Shown here in pieces: positions 44,399 to 54,800 of a DNA stretch of 64,000 bases. Each line of letters opens with the position of its first letter. Position 1 is the stretch's first letter. This DNA comes from Apium graveolens. Its lineage: Eukaryota > Streptophyta > Magnoliopsida > Apiales > Apiaceae. The notes below the pieces were generated by a model. The model was given only the letters and a program-made list of their open reading frames with translations. It was not told the DNA's origin and ran no database searches. The translations under genes were made by a program, and so were the position numbers. The stretch is from the NCBI RefSeq assembly GCF_009905375.1, contig NC_133647.1, positions 168,500,275 through 168,564,274 of the forward strand. Reading direction: 5' to 3'.

Positions 44399-46283
44399 AA
44401 AAGATGGCTTAATCACACAACATAGAGAAGCCCTGTTTTTGCGATGGAGTATTTTATGATACATTTTGTTGTAATAAAACCGATATACTTTATGACATTG
44501 CACTATACAATAGTGCATCATTTATATCATATATGTAGCGTATAAAGATTAAGTTTCTCGATGTAGAACTATGTATTTTTTTGGTCAACATATCAGTAAT
44601 TTCTTGTCCAAATGCCTGACGAAATCTATTATTGAAATAGTTATTAAACATATAAACGTGTTTTTTGGCTAAACATAATTCAATTTACACTTGTCACTCT
44701 TGAGTAGTAATTCTGTAGCGGCATGAATACTTAACTCATATTTGCTTAGAAGAACAGAGTAGGTTTTTACAAATATGTTGATGGAACTCTTGCTTCTCCT
44801 TCACACTCCAAATAATGTTGCAAAACACAATCCAGAAATCATTTTTTGGACTCGACAAGACAAATTATTTTCCGGTGCTCTCCTTGGTACTGCATTAATA
44901 AACCGTGTAACTAAATTTTGGTAGATATACTTGTTTCGTAACCTTTTAGGGTCGTTGGTTGGTTAAATGCTGGAATGAGTTATAGGTTTCAGCCATTCCA
45001 ATCACATACAAGATGTTTGGTTAAAAAAAATAAATTTTCATACTCATTCCTCAAATACCTGGTATGGGTTTTTCATACCCAAATAAGTAGGGAGGTAGGT
45101 ATGAGGGAGGGGTAGAGTATCAACTTTAATTTTATTATTTTAATTTTTATTTAAGCAATTAAATATATATATATATATATTTAATTCTAAAAATAATTAT
45201 GAACTTAAAATATATTAAAATAATAATAAAATTAATACATTTACCTAAAATAAAATTAATAAATTAATATATTTTAAATTAAAAAATATTCATTTCAGGA
45301 CTTAACCAAACATTATATCAGATTCCGTTAGTTGCTTACGGCTGATGCTTAATGTTAGGTTTTCTAATAAGCTAGACCGTTTTACATGGAGAAGTTTTAG
45401 TGGGCAAAGTACTGGTCTGGAAGAATATTAAAGTGTTAAAGTGTTCCGACAGTTTACATATACACATCAGCTAAGCTCTGTGCGACAATTTATCGAACAC
45501 TTGCCTAACCAGATTCCAAGTAAATCACTGCCTAACCCAACTCGGCCTAAATCGCTCATCATCTACCTCCATTCGAGTTAACTCAGTGATTCATCTGTCT
45601 CGCTTGTGTACACCTCTAATTCGAGGTAACCCTATTCTCAAATTTTTACATATGTCATGTCGTATATGTTTTTTTTTAATATATATTTAATATATAAATC
45701 CGGCACTTCTATATTTACCAACCCATTTACGTGTATCTAGTTTTAGTCCTAGAACTTGTTCAAATTATAAAACTTTTGTTATAGTTTTTAGTCATTACAC
45801 TTAAGTTTTTAGTGAAACTTATCAGGCAGATTGACAATAGTCCACAGATTCAAATTATTATGAATGGCTCCAAGCCTCCAACTATTTGGTTTGGTCTTCA
45901 ATAATTGTCGATGTTTGTTTTCACATCCCCGGAGACATTACACTTTTACATGTATACAGTGATCTGGTTACCTCTTCTTAGTTACGAGTTTATTGTTGTG
46001 AACAAACATCATCATCAGTTATAACAAAACAACCGTTAACATTCCAAACGGGGTATTTTGTAATATTTTGGCTATGCCAAATTGGTTGTGATGGCCTTTG
46101 ACCTTCTCATGAACCATGTAGAGTCCTTGTACAGCTGTACGGAGCTAGCTGTATACAGTCAGTTCAAAGGACTAAACATGTTAAGTATTTAGCATTCTAA
46201 CTATGTCCACCTATGTTCGACAACTGTATGCAGACTATATGAAGGCAATGAATTAAGGAAATGAAATATTTTCAAAAACATCA
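44399..46283. other. Intergenic DNA
   Basis: AT-rich, with a (TA)n run near 45160-45180. A stretch at about 44944-45310 (GGGTCGTTGGTTGG... to ...TTAACCAAACAT) may be an old TIR element, but ends could not be fixed. No gene seen. Confidence 0.5.
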
Positions 46284-47220
46284 AATCTTGGAGACTCAAA
46301 TTTAAACTGGTTCTTTGAGGAATGCAAGAAGACGAAATGGAGCCTAGAAGAGAATAAGATGATTGAGAGTGCAGTAGCATTTTTCGACAAGGATACACCA
46401 GATCGATGGTTCAAAGTAGCATGTATGATACCAGGGAAGAACGTGAGTGATGTTATTAAGAAGTACAGAGAACTTGAAGTAGATGTGAGTGATATTGAAG
46501 CTGGCTTGATTCCAGTAACCAGTTACACCAGTGATTCTTTCACACTAGACTGGATGAACCATCAAAGTTCTAATGGGATGAAACAAATCCATGTAACAGA
46601 TGGGAAACGGAGCACACTGACTCGACTTTATGATCAAGAAAGGAAAAAAGGTATAGCATGGACAGAAGAAGAGCACAGGTACACAGTTGCATCTTTTAGT
46701 CTACCTGAAATATTTAAATCTGTTCCCTAAATTGACATAAATTTTAAATTAAGTAGTGTTCACGACACGGAAGGCTGTTTGCTCGTATAAGCAGAAGTAC
46801 AGAACTACGATGTAATGAATCCTTATTAAGTAGATATAATAATGGCAATAATTTAATTAATGAACTTTGTCAAACTAAAAAGAACCAGAGGTTCAGAAAG
46901 GTCTACTATAATAATCATATTCTGGTAATATGTCGTTTGAAAGTTGTTACTTAAGCTATGTGTCACTGTGTGTATCAGCATGTCTATATTTATGCTTTGT
47001 CTTGGTTCCTACACTTAATCGGCTATTTTTGCTTGGGCTTAAAAAGTATGAGGAAGGGGAATGGAGAAATATATCTCGTAATTTTGTGACCGCTAGAACA
47101 CCAACTCAGATTGCCAGTCATGCTCAGAAATGTATTAAAAGACAGATTTCTGGGAAAAGATGAGAGAAGATCAACCATCCATGATATTACAACTGTCAAT
47201 CTCATAGATGCTAAATTTGC
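46284..47220 (+). pseudogene. DIVARICATA-like two-SANT MYB gene, broken
   Basis: The first SANT domain is clear (WSLEENKMIESAVAFFDKD, then PDRWFKVACMIPGK and DVSDIEAG). The second begins IAWTEEEHR before a donor at 46679 (CACAG/GTACAC) and resumes at 47022 ([18 protein letters not shown], then [12 protein letters not shown]). This is the layout of DIVARICATA/I-box-type plant MYBs, nuclear transcription factors. Breaks: no in-frame ATG before the first SANT tryptophans (the first Met is at 46359, inside the domain), the acceptor before 47022 is CG rather than AG, and a one-base frame change near 47158 precedes the conserved IHDITTVNL tail. Confidence 0.8.
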
Positions 47221-47334
47221 TTCAATCGACAGAGGTTACTTTTATTTTTCTTTCTCCAAAAACTAGCAGCAATGATTGGGCTAAATATTTGGGCATCTTA
47301 GTATTCGATATCCTAACCATACGATCTCTACTTT

Positions 47335-47994
47335 GTCTAGAAACCGTAGAAATTGAAGACCCATTGTTGTTAGATCATTTGCATTAGCTACCTGTAGGTG
47401 AAGTCACTATACATCACAAGGGGCTTATTTTTGGTGTAGAAAAAGAGAACTCAAGCATATGCACTAAGGAAACATCAAAAGGAAAGAAACCTGAAAAAGG
47501 TATTAGTTATGAGATTTTTGGTGAGCATTTTGGGGAATTACTGGCTGATGCAGCAGAGAGCTTCCATGGTAAGTGTTTCTCGACCATGTCCTAGCCTTTC
47601 TCTGCCTCTGTTTGCTTTATTAAAAAACCAGTCATGACTTAGTTGCTGTGGATTCCCTATTCTGTACCGTGTATTTTTTCTAAATGTTTAGTGTTTTTAG
47701 TTAGTCGGTCCACATTCAAACGCATGTGTAGACATCATGGTATTAAATGATGACGAACTTTGTATGAATTCTTCCTTAACTGTTGCTCTGCCTCACACAA
47801 GCGAAGACGTGAATAGGATAAATGTGAAGGGAACCTATAAAGGAACTGCGATTAGATTTGAACTGCGTGAATCATCAATGATTGAGTTGGAAGATATGGT
47901 GATTGAGAGGCTAAAACTGAAGAGACACACATTTAGCATCAAGTATCAAGAGGACGAGGGTGATTGGGTTTTAATTGCTTGCAGATCGTTCTAA
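47335..47994 (+). pseudogene. Second NLP-like copy, truncated RWP-RK and PB1
   Basis: An exon ending near 47571 reads GISYEIFGEHFGELLADAAESFHG (RWP-RK N-terminal half) before a GTAAGT donor. The last exon (about 47701) starts VSRSTFKRMCRHHGIK and then hits a stop. PB1 continues in another frame (47737-47994: NVKGTYKG, then FSIKYQEDEGDWVLIAC) and ends early. Compared with the gene at 39522, about 62 nt between two ATT triplets are missing, removing the RW signature and shifting frame. A second gap of about 35 nt removes the DEDVREC part of PB1. Upstream exons were not found. Confidence 0.75.
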
Positions 47995-48615
47995 ATTCCT
48001 TGTAGTAAATCTTATGGTTAAGTTCATGACAATAGTTTGAATGGAACATACTTCTAAATATACATGATAGTTTTGGGAAACTAGTCAATATGCTTTTACC
48101 ATATAATTTAAATGGAACGATTGAGTTGGTATAGAATATCTGGTGAGTAAAATAAGCAAGGTAAATTTAAGATAATATTCTCCTATTTTTGCTTAACTAC
48201 TTTTTTGTTAGATGAATGCATCACTTTCATATTTACTAAGCATATATATTTATATGCGAAAACAGAGTACCAGTAACAACTTGACTTGTAAGGCAGTAAA
48301 GAGGGCAAAAACAGCTTTAGAGGTGTGCTTGGATTCAACATGTACTTCACTATCAAGGATACCAACACAACATCCAAAAAACAAGGATGACAACAAAATT
48401 TAGAATTCTAAGCACAAATACATTGTTGCGTTAAACAATTGTAAAATTCTAAATTCTACCCCCGAAACAATAAGCACATTACAGATACAACACTAACTTT
48501 GATTCAATCACTAACCACTTAGCTCTGCTTAAATTTTCGTACATATACAACAGAAACTTGTGACGCCACTAGTTTGTTCAATTACATAGCTTTGATTCAA
48601 TGTGGGTACCAGAAG
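47995..48615. other. Intergenic DNA
   Basis: AT-rich. It holds the downstream side of the minus-strand gene at 48616. No feature recognised. Confidence 0.5.
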
Positions 48616-49215
48616 TCAGCGAAGAAGATTTGCAGAAGGTCTACGGTACACTGGAAGAGTATCAAGGCTGTCGAAATAATTACTGAAAATGAAATTTGGG
48701 TGTGAATTGTGAAAATGATAGGCTTCTGTATTATCATGTACATTTCTGTTCTGGATCCAGTGAAGAACCAACCTCGCTGAGAAAAAGCAGGGGAAAATCA
48801 GATAAACAATGAGCGACTTGGTCGAGATTGCAGATGTTGAGAAAATAACAGAGGCTAAAGATGCTAGTGAAATGAAAGCTAGCAATCTGAGGATGTGCTG
48901 AAGTAGTGTTGCATAAGTTGAACAACGACGAGTGATGTGAAAGTATTGTTCCAAGTCACATACCAAGCAGAAAAGAATGAAACTTGCTATAGCTATCGCC
49001 ATGGCATTTGGGTAATCTTTGAATGGAGAATTGGTCCCTGCACCTTGGTACTTGAGTTGCAAGGCTGTGAGGAGGACAGTAACAGATATTCCGAAAATGC
49101 CAACAATAGCATGGTTGCCATTTTCGCGTTCTTGGGATGGAATCACGTTGATGAATGCAAGATTACATTGGGCAGGATAGTTGTTGAAAATGAACTGACA
49201 AGAAGGAGAAGACAT
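48616..49215 (-). CDS. Small multi-pass membrane protein, family unknown
   Basis: 199 aa, single open frame without introns, ATG at 49213-49215 (MSSPSCQFIFNNYPAQ). Four hydrophobic segments at about residues 37-56, 70-88, 107-127 and 133-151 suggest a four-pass membrane protein with a polar C-terminal tail. I do not recognise the family and assign no function. Support for a real gene: a diverged, broken copy exists at 21985-22075/36016-36490, and the upstream flank is present a third time at 1-446, so the gene belongs to a local duplicated set. It appears to be the only intact member in the window. Confidence 0.7.
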   Translation of the reverse strand: MSSPSCQFIFNNYPAQCNLAFINVIPSQERENGNHAIVGIFGISVTVLLTALQLKYQGAGTNSPFKDYPNAMAIAIASFILFCLVCDLEQYFHITRRCSTYATLLQHILRLLAFISLASLASVIFSTSAISTKSLIVYLIFPCFFSARLVLHWIQNRNVHDNTEAYHFHNSHPNFIFSNYFDSLDTLPVYRRPSANLLR

Positions 49216-49261
49216 GATAGAATTAGGAGAATGAGATCAATATAGAAGGAAGAGGAAACAG

Positions 49262-49743
49262 AGTAAATAATATGAAGTACTAGGAGCTTTCTTTTCTGGT
49301 ATATTTATATTGAAAGATTGGGGAACATATAGAGCAGAAGTAGCCGTGGCCACTGACCAATTAGTGGGTAAGGGTTTCAAAGGTTGAATAAGGTTTAAGG
49401 AACAATAGAAAGAGAAAAGGCTCACAAGGTTCAACTTAACTGAACAGAATCAAATAAAAGGGCAAGCCTTAAATTAGCTGACTTGTGAGTCTTTAACTGT
49501 TGTATTCTGCTTTTGCATACGTATAAGATTATGTGTCAATTCTAAAGTCTTTTACTAAAATTTTATATGGTTATAGTAAGTGGTCTTTCTTGAAAAAGGT
49601 TATAAAGTTCAAAGGTCCAGAGGTGGCCAACTTGTCATTGAGTCTAATCATTATTGTATAAAATCTTGGATTGCTCATGTAATTAATCGGTTGCCAGCAT
49701 AATCGATACTAAATTTAAAAAATGACAAACTGAGGTTCTCTTT
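49262..49743. repeat. Upstream flank of membrane gene, right copy of duplication
   Basis: Matches 1-446 (TATGAAGTACTA, GATTGGGGAACATATAGAGC, GGGCAAGCC, TTAATCGGTTGCC). Unlike that copy it has no solo LTR after GGTTGCC. Confidence 0.8.
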
Positions 49744-49966
49744 TACTCGCTCCGGCCTACATGATTTTACATTGGGGTCGTTCATTTTAAAATTTTCTAA
49801 AGTACAGCTTCCATATATTTTTTCTCTTTTAAATAAAAATAAAATATTTCAATTTTTACATATAAAAAAAAAATTAAAGAAATTTACAGAATTATATTTT
49901 ATAGTACCTTAAAATATATGTGAAATATGAGAAAAAATAGTAAAAAATGAGGGAATAGAGTGAGTA
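49744..49966. mobile_element. Stowaway-like MITE
   Basis: Begins TACTCGCTCCGGCC and ends GGGAATAGAGTGAGTA, inverted repeats of the Stowaway type with TA at both ends. About 220 bp, AT-rich, no coding. The paralogous flank near 1857-1885 lacks it: GAGGTTCTCTCATACTTG there is split here. Tc1/Mariner affiliation follows from the TA duplication and the CTCCCTCCGT-like ends. Confidence 0.75.
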
Positions 49967-50381
49967 CTTATTATTTTCTCTAGAAATTAAGACAGAATTA
50001 TTCTTGTTATACATTAATATTAATAATGGTCGAAGTTAAACATGTATATAAGAATATCTTCTTCATAATGTCAACCATGCTTATGGATTCAAATAAACGT
50101 TCATCTAACAACAAAATTGTATGCACTTATAAAGGAAATGTGTGTCCTGGGTACATATTAATTTCCTTTTTCTAAAAGAAGAGAGAATTATTAAAAATAA
50201 GTCCAACACAATTCTAAATTTAATTCTATTTTTATAATTTAAAATCAAATATTAAAAAATAAAACTTTAAATGAATCCTACCTGATAAATATAAACTCTG
50301 TTGGCCATAAAGAGGGGAAAAATTCTCAGGCACATTAACTTGCAGAGTTCAAAGTTTTTGGGCTGATATACTTGTAGTCCG
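49967..50381. other. Host DNA left of the Copia element
   Basis: To about 50280 it matches 1880-2030; beyond that no match or gene. Ends in the Copia target duplication GTCCG (50377-50381). Confidence 0.6.
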
Positions 50382-50692
50382 TGTTAGAAAATTAGGATTT
50401 TAGAGCTTAATTTAATTATGTTCTTGATGTTAATCCTAAAATCTAATGATTGGAAATTGTTCAATGATATTTGAACTTAAATTTTCATGTATGGTTTTAA
50501 GAATTTTCTTAATGAAATCCATATGAAATGAGAGATGAAAGTAGCTTGGAAAAGCTTGGAAAATCTGAGAATGTTTGTCCCACATTGAAATAAATAAAGG
50601 GGGTTGTGTGCTTTAAATGGTATTACCCACATGAGTAGTATACAACTACTAAGGTGTGTGATGGTCCATTGTGTTGTTGTGTGCTTCACGCG

Positions 50693-50758
50693 CGCACACA
50701 CACACACACTCGCGCCCCGCCCCGCCCCGCCCCGCACCGCACCGCACCGCACCGGGTC
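50693..50758 (+). repeat. GC-rich pentamer microsatellite in the Copia LTR
   Basis: (CA)n leads into CCCCG repeats, then CACCG repeats. The 3' LTR copy (about 56743-56836) is longer and adds a GGACC series; this explains most of the 33-bp LTR length difference. Confidence 0.9.
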
Positions 50759-50942
50759 GAAGGGCGATTTGGGCGAATGTCTCGGCGTCTCGCGTACGCG
50801 AGGCGACCTGAGCGAGGATTTTATTTATTTGAGAATTATTTTAATTCGAATTTATTTATCGGTGATTGGATTATTGGGCTGAGTTCTGAAATAGGCTAAG
50901 TAGTCTAAATATATTGAACCTGCAAATAATCTGATCTGTAAC

Positions 50943-51100
50943 AAGTTCTGATATAAGAATCAGAACTTAAGAACTGATGAATAAAATCAGAACTTAACAA
51001 GTTCTGATATTAGAATCAGAACTTAAGTACTGATGAGTCGAATCAGAACTTAAGTACTGATGAGTCGAATCAGAACTTAACTTAAGTTCTGATAATAATG
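50943..51100 (+). repeat. Inverted and tandem repeats in the Copia LTR
   Basis: AAGTTCTGAT (50943-50952) pairs perfectly with ATCAGAACTT (50959-50968). The pattern recurs at about 50999-51024, and ATCAGAACTTAAG plus TACTGATGAGTCGA repeats in tandem to about 51080. The same block is in the 3' LTR (57029-57180). Confidence 0.85.
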
Positions 51101-51801
51101 TGGGTGTTAATGTGAAAAGCTGTTACAAATAATTTAAATTCAAAAGCTGTTCAGTTTTGATTTTTTCATTTATGAATTCAAAATCTGATCAGTTTTGATT
51201 TTTTTTTTCATTAATGGAGCAGTTTAATTCAGACATTAAGTGTGTGGACAGTTTCATTTTTCCTCTCCTATAAATAGAGGCTAAACTGAATGAATACAAC
51301 ACACTACATTCTCATCTCTTCTCTTCAACCTCTCTGCATTTCTCTCCCATAAGTCCTGAAGTGCTGATATTTTCCGGCGACTGAGGTGCTGGTCGAAGTG
51401 GAGGTTTTGTTGCTGCTGTTAACATAAACTCCGAGCTGTTTTATCCTGGTGGAGATATTGCGCACATCCCAAACGCAGCAGGTAGGGGGCAATAATCTCT
51501 TCAAGAGCAGCCAGGACTTCGAGCAAGGCCTGGTGACTCAGCTGTGATTATTTTCTTGGCATTTTGTATCTGTAAACCTTTATTTCAGTCACTGTTGAAA
51601 GCTATGGTTTCGGGTACATCTTTCTTTCTCTCTTCGTTATTTCAGTTACTGATTTTGTTTACCTGCATGTTTTGTTTTGTTAACTGTGGTCTTGGCCTAA
51701 ACTTGTTAAATTCTTTATACACTTGCCTCTATGTTGCTATACTTGTTAGTGAGTTTCTCAACATCCTTGAAGAGATTATTGGTTATTTAGAATTTAGCAT
51801 A

Positions 51802-54800
51802 ATGGTTAACGAAAGTGAGGTTATCGTTGGTGGTGGTAGCAGTTCGGGTGTAACTGCTGGGGTCATTGATTGGACCACCTATAGTTTCCCACAGGCTGTT
51901 GAACTAACCGGTTTACCGGAGAAATTCAACGGTGGCATTGGCTTTTCTCGCTGGCAGAAAAGGATGAAGTTGTGGTTGACTATAAAGGGTCTGTGGCCGG
52001 TTGTGGAATATGAGAAACCAGTAGTGGATCAAGAGAAGGCTGACACAGTTAAGGCTTTTGCGAAGTGGGCTGAGAAGGATGGAGTGGCTAGAGCGGCCAT
52101 TCTGGCGGCACTAACAAACACTTTGTTTGATGTCTATTCTTCTGATGCCTACTCTGCAAAACTCTTATGGGAGAAGCTGGACCAGACACATAATACTGAC
52201 TCACAAGGTCTAGAAAAGTATTCTGTGGCAAGGTTCCTCGAGTTCAAGCTGCTGGACAATAAGTCCATGACTGAGCAGGTGCATGAGTTCGAGATGATAG
52301 TGCATGCTTTGAAGGAGTCTGGAATGAATCTCCCGGAGAAGTTCAAGGTGATGAGTGTGATTGAAAAGCTCCCGAAGTCTTGGGAAGAGTTCTCTCTCTC
52401 CCTGAAAAGACAGAAAGGAGGGATCACCTGGACCAACCTTATGCTGGACATCTCGGTGCAAGAACAACACAAGTCCAAACAGGGACATGTGATGCCAACT
52501 GAACACGGTACCTCGAAGGTAAACATAGCAACTGTAGGACAAAAGAGGAAGGCTTTTGCTAAGAAAGCTAATAGTAATAAACCTAAGAGTGACAAGGACA
52601 AGGCCAAGAAACCCAAGGCAAACAAACCATGCTGGTCTTGTGGGCAGGTTGGGCACTGGAGTAAGGACTGCCCTACGAAGAAAGCGAAGAAAACCGAGGT
52701 AGCACAAGCAAATGTTGTGCTTGGAACCGCAAGTGGGCCTGTAGTGAACATGGTTGTTGGTGAGGCTACGGCTTCTGAAACCAACGTTGACCGGTATGTA
52801 TCCTACAACCCTGTGATATTTTCTACCTATCTGTCAAATGAATGGTTGATAGATACTGGAGCTAATGTACATATTTGTGCTGATATTAGTTTATTTGTAT
52901 CTTATCAACAGAGTCATAGCCTGACTGTGAAGATGGGGAATGCTAGTGCTGCACAAGTACATAGAGTTGGAAACGTGGATCTGAAGTTCCCTTCAGGACG
53001 TATTCTATCTCTGACGAGAGTGCATCATGTTCCCGACATGCGTAGAAATATAATAAGTGGAAGCTGTTTAGTTTCTAGTGGTTTTGAAATTTCGTTCAAG
53101 TGTAATAAAGTAGTTCTTATTCACACTGGTACATTCTTTGGCAAGGGTTACTTGTCAAATGGTTTATTTGTTATTAATGCGGATCCCGTTTTGGGAAGTT
53201 TGAATAATAATGTTATTCCTACTGTTAATTGTATTGAATCCTCAAATATATGGCATGCTAGACTAGGTCATTTAAACTTTGGTGCTCTTAAGAACATGAT
53301 GAACTTAGAGTTGATTCCAAAATATACCATAGAAAAGAATTCTAAATGTCAAGTATGTGTGTCTGCTAAACAGATAAGGAAACCTTTTCATAACGTTGTT
53401 AGGGATTCAGACTTATTAGATTTAGTACACACTGATATTTGTGAATTTGGTGGTGTGTTGACCAAGGACCAGTTTAGATACTTCATTACTTTTATAGATG
53501 ATAGTAGTAGATATTGTTATGTTTATTTACTTAGACATAAGGATGAAGCACTTAGTAAATTCATTATATATAAAACTGAAGTAGAAAAACAAACTAGTAA
53601 GTTACTTAAAAGATTGAGATCTGATAGAGGTGGTGAGTATACGAGTAATGCTTTTAATGAATTTTGTGCAAACAATGGTATAGTTCATGAAGTTACTCCA
53701 CCATACACACCTGAGTCTAATGGGGTTGCTGAGCGAAAGAACAGAACATTTAAAGATATGATTAATAGTATGCTTATTAACTCTGGGTTGCCTAAATACA
53801 TGTGGGGAGAGGCTCTAAATACGGCTTGCCATATTTTGAATAGAGTCCCTCTGAAACACATGGATAAAACACCCTTGGAGTTATGGAAAGGCAGGATGAC
53901 TAGTCTTAAGTATCTTCGTGTGTGGGGGTGCCTTGCTAAGGTGCTTGTTCCTGAACACAAGAGAAAGAAACTAGGTCCAAAGACTGTTGACTGTATCTTT
54001 CTGGGCTATCTTGAAACCACTACAGCTATGAGATTTTTAGTGTTAAAATCTGACATAGATGGTATAGTGGCAAACACGATAGTTGAATTTCGAGATGCAA
54101 CATTCTTTGAGGATGTCTACCCTATGAAGAATGGAATACCTGAAATGACTTCTGAGGAAGATCCTACTCACACATCAAGTTCTATTCCTGATCATGTGGA
54201 AAAGATGACAAATGTGGGGGCGGAACCTAGTAGTAGCTCTATTCCTAAGGAATTAGAGGAACCAAGGAGGAGTAAGCGTGCAAAAATAGTCAAGGATTTT
54301 GGAGGTGATTTCATCACTTACAATATCGAGGACGAACCTTTAACTTTCCGGCAAGCTATGGATTCTTCTGAGTCAAGGCACTGGAAGGGCGCTATCAAGA
54401 GTGAAATTGACTCTATTGTTTCCAATGGAACATGGGAGTTGGTTGATCTCCCTCCTGGGTGTTCTACTATTGGGTGCAAATGTGTCTTTAAAAGGAAGTT
54501 GAACCCTGACGGCTCAATAGATAAGTACAAAGCTAGACTGGTAGCTAAGGGTTTTAAGCAAAAGGAAGGAATTGATTATTTTGATACATACTCTCCAGTT
54601 GCAAGAATGGTAACAATCCGAATGCTTATAGCATTGGCTTCAGTCCATGGTCTTATCATCCATCAGATGGATGTAAAGACGGCTTTTCTTCATGGTGAAC
54701 TTGAGGAAGAGATTTATATGGATCAGCCTGATGGATTTGTTGCATCAGGCAATGAAAGGAAAGTATGTAAGTTGATCAAGTCCATCTATGGCTTGAAACA

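Larger units (their letters stand above)
50382..51763 (+). repeat. Copia 5' LTR
   Basis: 1382 bp. Contains a CA/CCCCG/CACCG array (about 50693-50755), inverted repeats at 50943-51090 and a good TATA box CTATAAATAG at 51268-51277. Confidence 0.95.

Noticed and set aside
44944..45310. Possible PIF/Harbinger-type element (GGGTCGTTGGTTGG ... TTAACCAAACAT)
   Set aside because: The ends are only loosely inverted and no target duplication could be fixed.
50477..50899. Reading frames rich in His/Thr/Pro/Arg across the Copia LTR (also 56660-56985)
   Set aside because: They arise from translating the CA and CCCCG/CACCG microsatellite in several frames; not genes.
52149..52784. Minus-strand frames of 165-211 codons inside the Copia gag
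   Set aside because: Antisense shadows of the well supported Gag-Pol frame, without domains.
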